From contig JAHFOP010000054.1 in NCBI GenBank assembly GCA_023261605.1, positions 1 through 6,292 of the forward strand: a DNA stretch of 6,292 bases, written 5' to 3'. Positions 1 through 5,504 of this stretch are shown here, piece by piece (positions within the stretch are counted from its first letter, which is position 1; each line of letters starts with the position of its first letter). Position numbers and translations under genes: made by a program. The notes beneath the pieces are model-generated. The model was given only the letters and a program-made list of their open reading frames with translations, made no database searches and was not told where the DNA came from. Source of the stretch: Candidatus Moraniibacteriota bacterium (lineage in GTDB: Bacteria; Patescibacteriota; Minisyncoccia; Moranbacterales; UBA2206).

Positions 1-341
1 GTTATGGTGGAGGAGGGAGCACAGTTTTAGAAGCGGATCCGAGTGTTGGAAATCGCGTCTATCTGGCCGGCTCATCCGGACTTTTGGTCAGTGACGACGG
101 CGGGGACAATTGGCGAGCAATTGCGACTTTGAACAATCCGCAAACTTTTCCGGTGAAAGCTATGGCGGTGAATCCGCGAAATTCCAAGGAAATCATTTGC
201 GGCGCGGTGCAAGCGACATATAAATCAATTGACGGTGGAGAAAATTGGATCACTTCCCAATTTGACAATAAAATGACGTTGCGAACTATTAAATATAATC
301 TGGAAAATCCGAGCGAAATTTATTTAGGATTTACTAATTAA
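1..341 (+). CDS. Asp-box (BNR-type) beta-propeller protein, C-terminal fragment
   Basis: The frame is open from base 3 to the TAA at 339-341, giving the last 112 residues of a protein whose start lies left of the window. Two Asp-box motifs (S-x-D-x-G-x-x-W) are visible: SDDGGDNW at fragment residues 30-37 and SIDGGENW at 75-82, about 45 residues apart. Each is preceded by a strand-like stretch of the type VYLAG or EIICG, and a third such stretch, EIYLG, lies close to the C-terminus. This spacing is typical of the blades of sialidase/Ycf48/Vps10-like beta-propellers, which are usually secreted or surface proteins. No catalytic residues can be judged from the fragment, so a hydrolase activity should not be assumed. 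An internal TTG at 84 is not a plausible start, because the propeller pattern continues upstream of it. The stop lies 11 nt before frr, so the two may be co-transcribed. Family assignment is fairly sure; the role is unknown. Confidence 0.8.
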   Translation, partial: YGGGGSTVLEADPSVGNRVYLAGSSGLLVSDDGGDNWRAIATLNNPQTFPVKAMAVNPRNSKEIICGAVQATYKSIDGGENWITSQFDNKMTLRTIKYNLENPSEIYLGFTN

Positions 342-352
342 CAATCAATAAT

Positions 353-910
353 ATGATAGAAGAAATAATTAAACGCAGTGAACCGCAATTCGAAAAGGCG
401 ATTGAATTTATGCAAGAAGAGCTGGGCAAGTTGCGCACGGGACGCGCCAGTGTCTCATTGGTGGAAAATTTATCAGTTGATTATTATGGCACCAAATCAG
501 CTTTGAAGCAGATGGCAAGTATCACGGTGCCGGAAGCACGCACCATTGCTATTGCGCCGTGGGACCGTGACAGTTTGGTGAATATTGAGAAGGCTATTCG
601 TGACTCACAGCTCAATCTCAATCCGATCAATGATGGACTTTTGATCCGCATTAATATTCCAGCGCTCAATGAGGAGCGTCGCAAAGAATTGGTGAAGGTT
701 TTGAACCAGAATGCGGAAAACGCGCGCATCACTGTGCGAAAAATTCGCGAAGGACTGTGGGAAGAAATTCAGGAAACTGAAAAAGCCGGGGAAATCTCCG
801 AAGACGACAAATTTTCTGGTAAAGAAAAATTGCAAAAAGTGGTGGATGGATATAATGCCAAAATAGAAGAGATCCGAGAGCGGAAAGAGAAAGAGATCAT
901 GACAGTCTAA
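353..910 (+). CDS. frr: Ribosome recycling factor (RRF)
   Basis: This gene encodes a 185-residue cytoplasmic protein, the same length as the E. coli factor. With EF-G, RRF splits the post-termination ribosome so its subunits can be reused. Landmarks along the protein are RTGRAS at residues 28-33, the domain II region starting at VDYYGT (42-47), LNPINDG (89-95), and the helix LNEERRKELVKVLNQNAENA (105-124). This is followed by ARITVRKIR (124-132) with the conserved arginine at 132, EISEDD (147-152), and a charged C-terminal helix. All parts of the three-helix bundle and the small domain are present. The ATG at 353 aligns with the usual N-terminus, but no Shine-Dalgarno sequence precedes it; the nearby bases are AT-rich. 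In many bacteria frr follows pyrH and precedes uppS, cdsA and dxr. Here an Asp-box gene is upstream and rseP directly downstream. Confidence 0.97.
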   Translation: MIEEIIKRSEPQFEKAIEFMQEELGKLRTGRASVSLVENLSVDYYGTKSALKQMASITVPEARTIAIAPWDRDSLVNIEKAIRDSQLNLNPINDGLLIRINIPALNEERRKELVKVLNQNAENARITVRKIREGLWEEIQETEKAGEISEDDKFSGKEKLQKVVDGYNAKIEEIRERKEKEIMTV

Positions 911-937
911 CTGGATAATTGAAAATTTAAAAAAATT

Positions 938-2137
938 ATGTTAGCAGTAATCGTGTTTATTATAATCTTAGGTGTGCTTATTTTTGTCCACGAGTTGGGT
1001 CATTTTTTGACGGCGCGGCGCAATGGCATTAAGGCCAGCGAATTCGGGTTTGGTTTTCCGCCACGTGCGGTTGGATTTCAGGCGCTCTATGAAAACGGAA
1101 AAAGAAAAAAATGGCGGATTGTGTGGGGAACGCAAGATGGGGATGATGAGAATGAAAGGGCAGATTTGGCCGAGGCGCATGAAAAGAAAGAAGTCGGTGG
1201 CACAATCTATTCTTTGAACTGGATTCCATTGGGCGGTTTTGTGAAAATCAAAGGTGAAGATGGCGGCAATGCGGCTGATGCTGACAGTTTTGCTTCGAAA
1301 TCAGCCTGGGTCAGAGTGAAGGTTCTGGCGGCCGGCGTGATGATGAACTTTGTTTTGGCCTGGTTACTTTTGGCCATTGTTTTTATGATCGGCGCGCCAA
1401 CAGCCATTGATCCAAATGATTCGTCGCAAAATGTGCAAAATTTGAAAATTCAAATTTCCGATTTAGTGTCTGGTGCTCCGGCAGACAAAGCCGGCATCAA
1501 AATCGGTGATCAGATTATTGGTATCAAGACGATGGCAGGGGAAAATGTCAAACCGCAAAGCTTGAAAGAAGTGCAAGATTTTGTGAACGCGCATAAAGGA
1601 ACAGAAATCAGCCTGTCTGTGAAAAGAGGTACTCAAGCGATGGCGCTCAAAGTGATTCCACGTGCGGACGCGCCAAAAGATCAAGGGGCATTGGGCGTAT
1701 CTTTGGCTGAAACTTCCCTTGTGCGTTATCCGTGGTACCAAGCGATTTGGGAGGGCTTGAAAACTACTTTGAACCTGATTGAAATGATTTTCATGGCACT
1801 GGTCGGCATCATCTATAGTCTCCTTATGGGTCATGGTGCTGGCGCGGATGTGTCGGGGCCAGTTGGCATCGCGGTTCTCACTAAGGAAGTGACGGGACTG
1901 GGGTTTGTCTATGTCTTGCAATTTGCGGCGCTCCTCAGTGTGAACCTTGGCATCATAAACATTCTCCCGATTCCGGCGTTGGACGGTGGTCGCATTCTTT
2001 TCATCCTGATTGAAAAAATCAAAGGTTCGCCAGTGAGCGCCAAAGTGGAACAAACTTTCCACTCCATTGGTTTCATCTTGCTCATCGGACTCCTTATCCT
2101 TGTCACGTTCAGGGACGTTTTGCATTATGTGAAGTGA
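938..2137 (+). CDS. rseP: RIP (site-2 type) intramembrane zinc metalloprotease, RseP family
   Basis: This gene encodes a 399-residue polytopic membrane protease of peptidase family M50. The first membrane segment carries the zinc-binding HELGH at residues 18-22. The third ligand is in NILPIPALDGGR (341-352), where D349 of the LDG motif coordinates zinc. Other family marks are GFGFPPR (37-43), PLGGFVKIKGED (97-108), a membrane helix around 129-151, one PDZ domain at about 168-242 (SGAPADKAGIKIGDQI), a hydrophobic segment near 281-297, and a final helix around 377-391. Relatives cut membrane-anchored regulators such as anti-sigma factors, or remnant signal peptides. No substrate is encoded in this window. 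Residues about 50-88 form a hydrophilic, charge-rich insertion absent from short family members. The ATG at 938 lies 27 nt after frr with no good ribosome binding site, but the helix-HELGH spacing supports this start. Transcription probably ends at the hairpin just downstream. The symbol is used by homology. Confidence 0.95.
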   Translation: MLAVIVFIIILGVLIFVHELGHFLTARRNGIKASEFGFGFPPRAVGFQALYENGKRKKWRIVWGTQDGDDENERADLAEAHEKKEVGGTIYSLNWIPLGGFVKIKGEDGGNAADADSFASKSAWVRVKVLAAGVMMNFVLAWLLLAIVFMIGAPTAIDPNDSSQNVQNLKIQISDLVSGAPADKAGIKIGDQIIGIKTMAGENVKPQSLKEVQDFVNAHKGTEISLSVKRGTQAMALKVIPRADAPKDQGALGVSLAETSLVRYPWYQAIWEGLKTTLNLIEMIFMALVGIIYSLLMGHGAGADVSGPVGIAVLTKEVTGLGFVYVLQFAALLSVNLGIINILPIPALDGGRILFILIEKIKGSPVSAKVEQTFHSIGFILLIGLLILVTFRDVLHYVK

Positions 2138-2153
2138 TATTTTTGGAAAATTT

Positions 2154-2190
2154 AAAAAGGCTTAACGTGTTGCGCGTTAAGCCCCTTTTT
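2154..2190. terminator. Bidirectional rho-independent terminator between rseP and the - strand gene
   Basis: The perfect 9-bp stem GGCTTAACG / CGTTAAGCC (2159-2167 with 2175-2183) closes over a 7-nt loop. The stem can extend inward by one T-G and one G-C pair, leaving a 3-nt loop. On the + strand it is followed by CC and five T (2186-2190), ending the rseP transcript 22 nt past its stop. On the - strand it is followed directly by five T (complement of 2154-2158) and then more AT-rich sequence. The - strand version is the stronger one by sequence and would end the convergent unknown gene. Confidence 0.9.
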
Positions 2191-2222
2191 CGAGCGTGGT
2201 CAGAGCCTATCTGGAGGGAGCT

Positions 2223-2789
2223 TTAATTTTGATGAAAAAATTTTCTCCAGGCAAAGAGGTCGAAGATGCCACCGGGGGAGAAGGCTTTCTCCAGCCTGTT
2301 TTCCTTTCCCAGATGATTTTCTAAAGAACTCAATTTCACAAGGGTACGGTCAGACCCCTTGATAGTTTCTTTAATCATCTTGGTGGATAAAAATATGGGA
2401 GAGTTTGAATGGGTCATGAACTCTCTCATAAAAAGCCTCATATCTACCGGCCCCAATTCAGCGGAGTAGGTGGAGGCGCCTTTCGCCTTTTCTGCGTCTG
2501 CTTGGTGGGCGGCGATGGTTTTCCAGGTCAGGTCGTAATCGTATATGGGGCTTTGACTTGCAATTAATCCCAGCTCCCTGATAATTTCTAGAGCCTGCGA
2601 TCTTGGAATTGCGACCTTAAGCTTTCGCTTGCCCTTGCCCTCAAAAAAACGATAGTCTTCATGGTGCTGTAAAATGAGCCACTGGTCTTGCCAGACTTTC
2701 AGAAACAAAGATACATTCACCGGGCAGATTCCCGAAGAAGGGATATCGTTCGGATCGCTAAAAAGCTGATCTTTAATTTTTTTCTTCAT
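2223..2789 (-). CDS. Hypothetical protein, 188 residues, no recognised family
   Basis: I do not recognise this protein. Translation from the ATG at 2789 gives 188 residues with no signal peptide, membrane helix or repeat. It begins with a lysine-rich MKKKIKDQ and has an early aromatic stretch with WQDQW, then a lysine-rich GKGKRKLK near 51-58. A probable helix follows (SQALEIIRELGLI), then a polar middle (YDYDLTWKTIAAHQADAEKA) and a mixed basic/aromatic C-terminus ending FFHQN. It is probably soluble and cytoplasmic. The start is well supported: complement of 2799-2804 reads AAGGAG, 9 nt before the ATG. The frame stays open upstream to 2948, but that longer version would run through the likely promoter at 2902-2929. 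Leucine codons differ from mreB: by hand count TTG is 3 of 19 here against 18 of 28 there. ACC, AGG/AGA and ATA also appear more freely. It is convergent with rseP and divergent from mreB. That it is a real gene is likely; its function is unknown. Confidence 0.8.
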   Translation of the reverse strand: MKKKIKDQLFSDPNDIPSSGICPVNVSLFLKVWQDQWLILQHHEDYRFFEGKGKRKLKVAIPRSQALEIIRELGLIASQSPIYDYDLTWKTIAAHQADAEKAKGASTYSAELGPVDMRLFMREFMTHSNSPIFLSTKMIKETIKGSDRTLVKLSSLENHLGKENRLEKAFSPGGIFDLFAWRKFFHQN

Positions 2790-2798
2790 GGTCAATTT

Positions 2799-2804
2799 CT
2801 CCTT
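2799..2804 (-). promoter_or_regulatory. Strong Shine-Dalgarno site for the hypothetical gene
   Basis: The - strand reads AAGGAG here, 9 nt before the ATG whose first base is 2789. It decides the start in favour of the 188-residue product over the 241-residue reading that begins at 2948. It is the only near-consensus ribosome binding site before any gene start in the window. Confidence 0.8.
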
Positions 2805-2850
2805 TTGGGCAAAACCCAGTTTAATGTTGCTTGTATTGATTTTTGAAAGA

Positions 2851-2919
2851 GCCAGAATAAGCCTCTTCGTTCGAATGAATAGCTGCTTCCATTGACTGTT
2901 GATTCTAGCATATTCTGGC
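2851..2919. repeat. 9-bp inverted repeat flanking the - strand transcription start
   Basis: GCCAGAATA (2851-2859) and TATTCTGGC (2911-2919) are perfect reverse complements 51 bp apart. The right arm lies in the spacer of the - strand promoter. The left arm lies about 40 nt inside its transcript, so the pair cannot be an RNA hairpin from that promoter. A two-site operator is possible; chance is also plausible at this length. Confidence 0.35.
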
Positions 2920-2929
2920 CGGAAGTCAA
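2902..2929 (-). promoter_or_regulatory. Sigma-70-type extended -10 promoter for the hypothetical gene
   Basis: On the - strand the -35 box is TTGACT (complement of 2924-2929). A 16-bp spacer separates it from the -10 box TAGAAT (complement of 2902-2907). The spacer ends in TGC, giving the extended -10 pattern TGn. Five of six bases match consensus in each box. The expected start is near 2895, leaving a leader of about 106 nt before the ATG at 2789. It points away from mreB. Confidence 0.7.
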
Positions 2930-2938
2930 TATTTTGAC
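2925..2938. repeat. Inverted repeat GTCAA-N4-TTGAC joining two divergent -35 boxes
   Basis: GTCAA (2925-2929) and TTGAC (2934-2938) are perfect inverted copies separated by TATT. The symmetry arises because the -35 boxes of the two divergent promoters face away from each other 4 bp apart. It could also be an operator for a small dimeric regulator, but no regulator gene is visible. Confidence 0.55.
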
Positions 2939-2962
2939 ATTGAGCCAATTTTCCTGTAAACT
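2934..2962 (+). promoter_or_regulatory. Sigma-70-type promoter for mreBCD-mrdA
   Basis: A perfect -35 box TTGACA (2934-2939) is followed after 17 bp by TAAACT (2957-2962), a 4-of-6 match that keeps the key A2 and T6. The expected start is near 2969, giving a leader of about 90 nt to the mreB ATG. The other nearby AT-rich hexamers (2963-2968 and 2971-2976) are too far from the -35 box. It is the best + strand promoter candidate upstream of the operon. Confidence 0.6.
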
Positions 2963-3035
2963 TATAAGGATAAAATAAACATACAGCACTTAATTTGAAA
3001 CAGAAACATTCTTGAAAAGAGAAGGCGATTTTTTG

Positions 3036-3057
3036 TTTTGAAAATATTTTGAAAATA
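3036..3057 (+). repeat. Perfect 11-bp tandem repeat just before the mreB start
   Basis: TTTTGAAAATA occurs twice in direct succession (3036-3046 and 3047-3057), ending one base before the ATG at 3059. It fills the region where a ribosome binding site would be expected, and it contains no Shine-Dalgarno-like bases. The junction also makes the palindrome AAAATATTTT (3041-3050). Confidence 0.8.
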
Positions 3058-3058
3058 A

Positions 3059-4141
3059 ATGGGGAAGATTAAAAATAACTTGCAAAATTGGGTGGGGAAA
3101 TTGTTTGGCAGTTTTTCCAATGACATCGGCATTGATTTGGGCACGGCCAACACTTTGGTCTATGTTAAAGGGCGCGGCATCGTGATCAATGAGCCGTCCG
3201 TAGTGGCGGTCAACAACAAGACCGGGCAAGTATTGGCCATTGGCAGAGAAGCCAAAAGAATGGTCGGCAAAACGCCAGGGCATATCGTGGCGACCAGACC
3301 CTTGGTGGACGGCGTGGTGAGTGATTTTGAAATCACGGAAAAAATGCTCAAATATTTTATAGATAAGGTGAGCTCGGGCAAGTTCGGATTTTTTTCACGG
3401 CCGCGCGTGGTCATCGGCATTCCGTCGGACGTGACGGAAGTGGAAAAGCGAGCGGTGATGGATGCCACCATGAGTGCCGGCGCGCGCGAAGCCTATTTGA
3501 TCGATGAGCCGATGGCAGCGGCCATTGGCGCGCGTCTCCCTGTGCAGGACGCGGCTGGCAACATGATTGTGGACATTGGCGGCGGGACGACTGATATTGC
3601 GGTCATTTCTTTGGGCGGCATCGTGGTGTCGCGCAATTTGCGCATTGCGGGCGACGAAATGAATGAGGATATCACGCGTTATTGTCGCGACGAGTTTAAT
3701 TTGCTGGTGGGTGAAAAAACTGCGGAAGATGTCAAAATTGCTATCGGCAGCGCTTGTCCGCAAGAAAAAAAGATGCAACTCAAAGTGCGCGGGCGAGATT
3801 TGGTGACGGGGTTGCCGAAAGAAGTCGTGATCACGGACGATCAAGCCAGAGAAGCACTGTCTCGTTCAATTCGTATCATCATCAACAACATTAAAACAGC
3901 AGTAGAAGAAACTCCGCCGGAACTTTTGAGCGATATCATGCAACGCGGGATCATCTTGGCGGGCGGTGGCAGTCTCATTCGCGGACTTGATAGACTCGTG
4001 GCCGATCAAACTGAAATGCCGGTGCAAATGATGGAAGACCCTTTGACGGCCGTGGTGCGTGGAACCGGAATTGTTTTGGAAGATATCGAAACTTTACGCG
4101 AAGTGTTGATTGAGAATCAGCATGAAAGATCATTGCGATAA
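3059..4141 (+). CDS. mreB: Rod-shape determining actin homologue MreB
   Basis: This gene encodes a 360-residue bacterial actin that forms membrane-bound antiparallel filaments and guides lateral-wall synthesis. ATPase motifs are in order: phosphate-1 DIGIDLGTANT (22-32), IDEPMAAAIGARLPV (148-162) with the expected catalytic E150, phosphate-2 VDIGGGTTDI (171-180), AEDVKIAIGSA (222-232), and the adenosine-binding GIILAGGGSLIRGLD (297-311). The first 20 residues (MGKIKNNLQNWVGKLFGSFS) could form an amphipathic membrane-binding helix, as in several MreBs. This supports the ATG at 3059, although no Shine-Dalgarno sequence precedes it. An in-frame GTG at codon 12 is an alternative that would shorten the helix. 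The C-terminal tail reaches 20 nt into mreC. Leucine is mainly TTG, in contrast to the - strand neighbour. It is the first gene of the cell-shape operon. Confidence 0.97.
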   Translation: MGKIKNNLQNWVGKLFGSFSNDIGIDLGTANTLVYVKGRGIVINEPSVVAVNNKTGQVLAIGREAKRMVGKTPGHIVATRPLVDGVVSDFEITEKMLKYFIDKVSSGKFGFFSRPRVVIGIPSDVTEVEKRAVMDATMSAGAREAYLIDEPMAAAIGARLPVQDAAGNMIVDIGGGTTDIAVISLGGIVVSRNLRIAGDEMNEDITRYCRDEFNLLVGEKTAEDVKIAIGSACPQEKKMQLKVRGRDLVTGLPKEVVITDDQAREALSRSIRIIINNIKTAVEETPPELLSDIMQRGIILAGGGSLIRGLDRLVADQTEMPVQMMEDPLTAVVRGTGIVLEDIETLREVLIENQHERSLR

Positions 4142-4964
4142 TTTTAAATTCGTGGCTAATAAATTTTTCTCTCCCAAATTCATTAAATTATTAGTAGCGC
4201 TGGCCGTTTGCATCGCGCTGGTTTTTTTGAATCCTAGGAAAATTTTTGATCCGGTGCGGGAAATTTTTGTGACCGTCGCCAGTCCCTTCCAAAAAACTTT
4301 CTATTACGTCAGCGAAAAAACCGGCAATGTTTTTTATCTCTTGTCTTCCATTTCAAGCCTGAAAAGTGAAAATGAAAAATTGATTCAAGAAAACGGCATC
4401 TTGGTCGCGCAGGTCGCAGAGCTAATAGGGGAAAAAAAAGATAATGAAGATTTGCGCAAGCAATTGCAATTGTTGCCACAAAAGGATTTCCAATTGGAGT
4501 CGGCCAATGTCATCGCGCAAGACTCGCAAGGCTTAGGCAGCTGGATAATGATGGACAGGGGGAGTCGCAGTGGGATAGTAGTGGGGATGCCGGTTATTGT
4601 CTATGAGGGAATTTTGATTGGCCGGGTAAGCGAGGTTTATGCGAATAGTTCTAGGATAACTTTATTGACTGATTCTTCCAGCTCGGTCAATGCAACTGAT
4701 TTGGCGACCGGTGCCAAAGGAATTTTGACGGGGGAATATAGCTTGGGAATCACTTTGGACATGGTGGAACAGACAGAGGTTTTGAATGTGGGCGATGATA
4801 TCGTCACTTCCGGTTTGGGTGGTGGCGTGCCGAAAGGATTTTTGATTGGCAAGGTGGCGCAGGTCAAAAGCAGTTCAGACAAACTTTTTCAGCAAGCCCT
4901 GATCATTCCTAAAGTAAAATATGCCGATCTAAACACGGTATTCGCGGTGAAAGGGTCTTTATAA
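4122..4964 (+). CDS. mreC: Rod-shape determining protein MreC
   Basis: This gene encodes a 280-residue bitopic membrane protein that links cytoplasmic MreB to the periplasmic or outer-side PBP2 machinery. A short cytoplasmic N-terminus is followed by one membrane helix at about 20-37. Residues about 72-118 are heptad-like and charged (LKSENEKLIQEN), as expected of the dimerising coiled coil. The beta-rich MreC core follows, with DRGSRSGIVVGMPVIV (145-160), GILIGRVSEV (163-172), LLTDSSSSVNA (181-191) and the family signature DDIVTSGLGGGVPKGFLIGKV spread over 225-245. I chose the ATG at 4122, which overlaps mreB by 20 nt and suggests coupled translation. A TTG at 4110 and a GTG at 4152 are in frame, but neither has a better ribosome binding site. 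The length is normal for the family. Confidence 0.95.
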   Translation: MKDHCDNFKFVANKFFSPKFIKLLVALAVCIALVFLNPRKIFDPVREIFVTVASPFQKTFYYVSEKTGNVFYLLSSISSLKSENEKLIQENGILVAQVAELIGEKKDNEDLRKQLQLLPQKDFQLESANVIAQDSQGLGSWIMMDRGSRSGIVVGMPVIVYEGILIGRVSEVYANSSRITLLTDSSSSVNATDLATGAKGILTGEYSLGITLDMVEQTEVLNVGDDIVTSGLGGGVPKGFLIGKVAQVKSSSDKLFQQALIIPKVKYADLNTVFAVKGSL

Positions 4965-4973
4965 TTTGAGCTT

Positions 4974-5492
4974 ATGTATCAACGAATTTTGACTTTCAGT
5001 CTAATTTTTTTAGCGGCGGTGGCGGAAATGTCACTTTTTCCAATTTTGTTTTTCGGCGGTGTGGCGCCTGATGTGGTTTTGATTTTGGTGATTATTTGGT
5101 CGAGTCGGAAAAGTTTTGAAAGTTTTTGGATCTGGGCAATCATAGCGGGATTTATTCTGGACGCGGTGTCGCTGGAGCGGATTGGAACGAGCGCTATTTC
5201 TTTTTTACTCATTTCTTTCGGCATCAATTTTTTGTCCAAGCGTTTTTTTCTCGGACAGCGGCGGCGCGCTTTTTTCTGGGTGATGATGCTGGTTTTGGTG
5301 GGCACAGTCGTCCATTATTTTTTGGGCATGACCATCGAAGTTGCCACGCAAAGTCTGTCGCTAAGCGCGTTCAGTTTCAAAATATTATTGTTTAAGCTTT
5401 TGAATAACGCAATAATGCTCGCACTCATCTATTGGCCGGTGATTTCTTGCAAGAATATTTTTCCGGTCGCAGAAACTAATCTGGTGAAATAA
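4974..5492 (+). CDS. mreD: Rod-shape determining protein MreD
   Basis: This gene encodes a 172-residue, very hydrophobic protein with about six predicted membrane segments, near residues 5-27, 30-43, 51-67, 72-88, 98-118 and 137-157. The stretch GFILDAVSLERIGTSAISFLLI, positions 59-80, matches the central MreD pattern of a glycine/aspartate helix followed by an IG-turn and another helix. A basic loop, SKRFFLGQRRR (88-98), is probably cytoplasmic. MreD works with MreC in the elongation complex, and the order mreC-mreD-PBP2 is the textbook one. It starts 9 nt after mreC with only a weak GAG in front of the ATG. Sequence conservation in this family is low, so the call rests on topology, length and position together. 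Confidence 0.92.
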   Translation: MYQRILTFSLIFLAAVAEMSLFPILFFGGVAPDVVLILVIIWSSRKSFESFWIWAIIAGFILDAVSLERIGTSAISFLLISFGINFLSKRFFLGQRRRAFFWVMMLVLVGTVVHYFLGMTIEVATQSLSLSAFSFKILLFKLLNNAIMLALIYWPVISCKNIFPVAETNLVK

Positions 5493-5504
5493 ATTCCAAT
5501 CAAG

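Noticed and set aside
262..299. A perfect TTGACA (262-267) and a perfect TATAAT (294-299) upstream of frr.
   Set aside because: The spacing is 26 bp, far from the 16-18 bp needed for one promoter, and neither box has a good partner at the correct distance. Both lie inside the Asp-box coding sequence.
1463..2125. A 220-codon open frame on the - strand inside rseP.
   Set aside because: It lies wholly opposite a well-supported protease gene, its translation is rich in H, R, N and F with no domain pattern, and no ribosome binding site or promoter is evident.
2277..2292. Hairpin GGAGAA-GGCT-TTCTCC within the 3' part of the hypothetical gene.
   Set aside because: It has a short 6-bp stem inside coding sequence and no T-tract, so it is not a terminator; it is likely a by-product of codon sequence.
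2806..2818. Small hairpin TGGG-CAAAA-CCCA next to the Shine-Dalgarno site of the hypothetical gene.
   Set aside because: A 4-bp stem is too short to be meaningful, and there is no sign of a riboswitch or attenuator around it.
2790..2948. N-terminal extension of the - strand gene to a start at 2948 (241 residues).
   Set aside because: The extension would cover the extended -10 promoter and the Shine-Dalgarno site, both of which fit the start at 2789.
3395..3844. A 149-codon open frame on the - strand inside mreB.
   Set aside because: It is fully antisense to conserved MreB ATPase motifs and has the arginine/histidine-rich make-up of a shadow frame.
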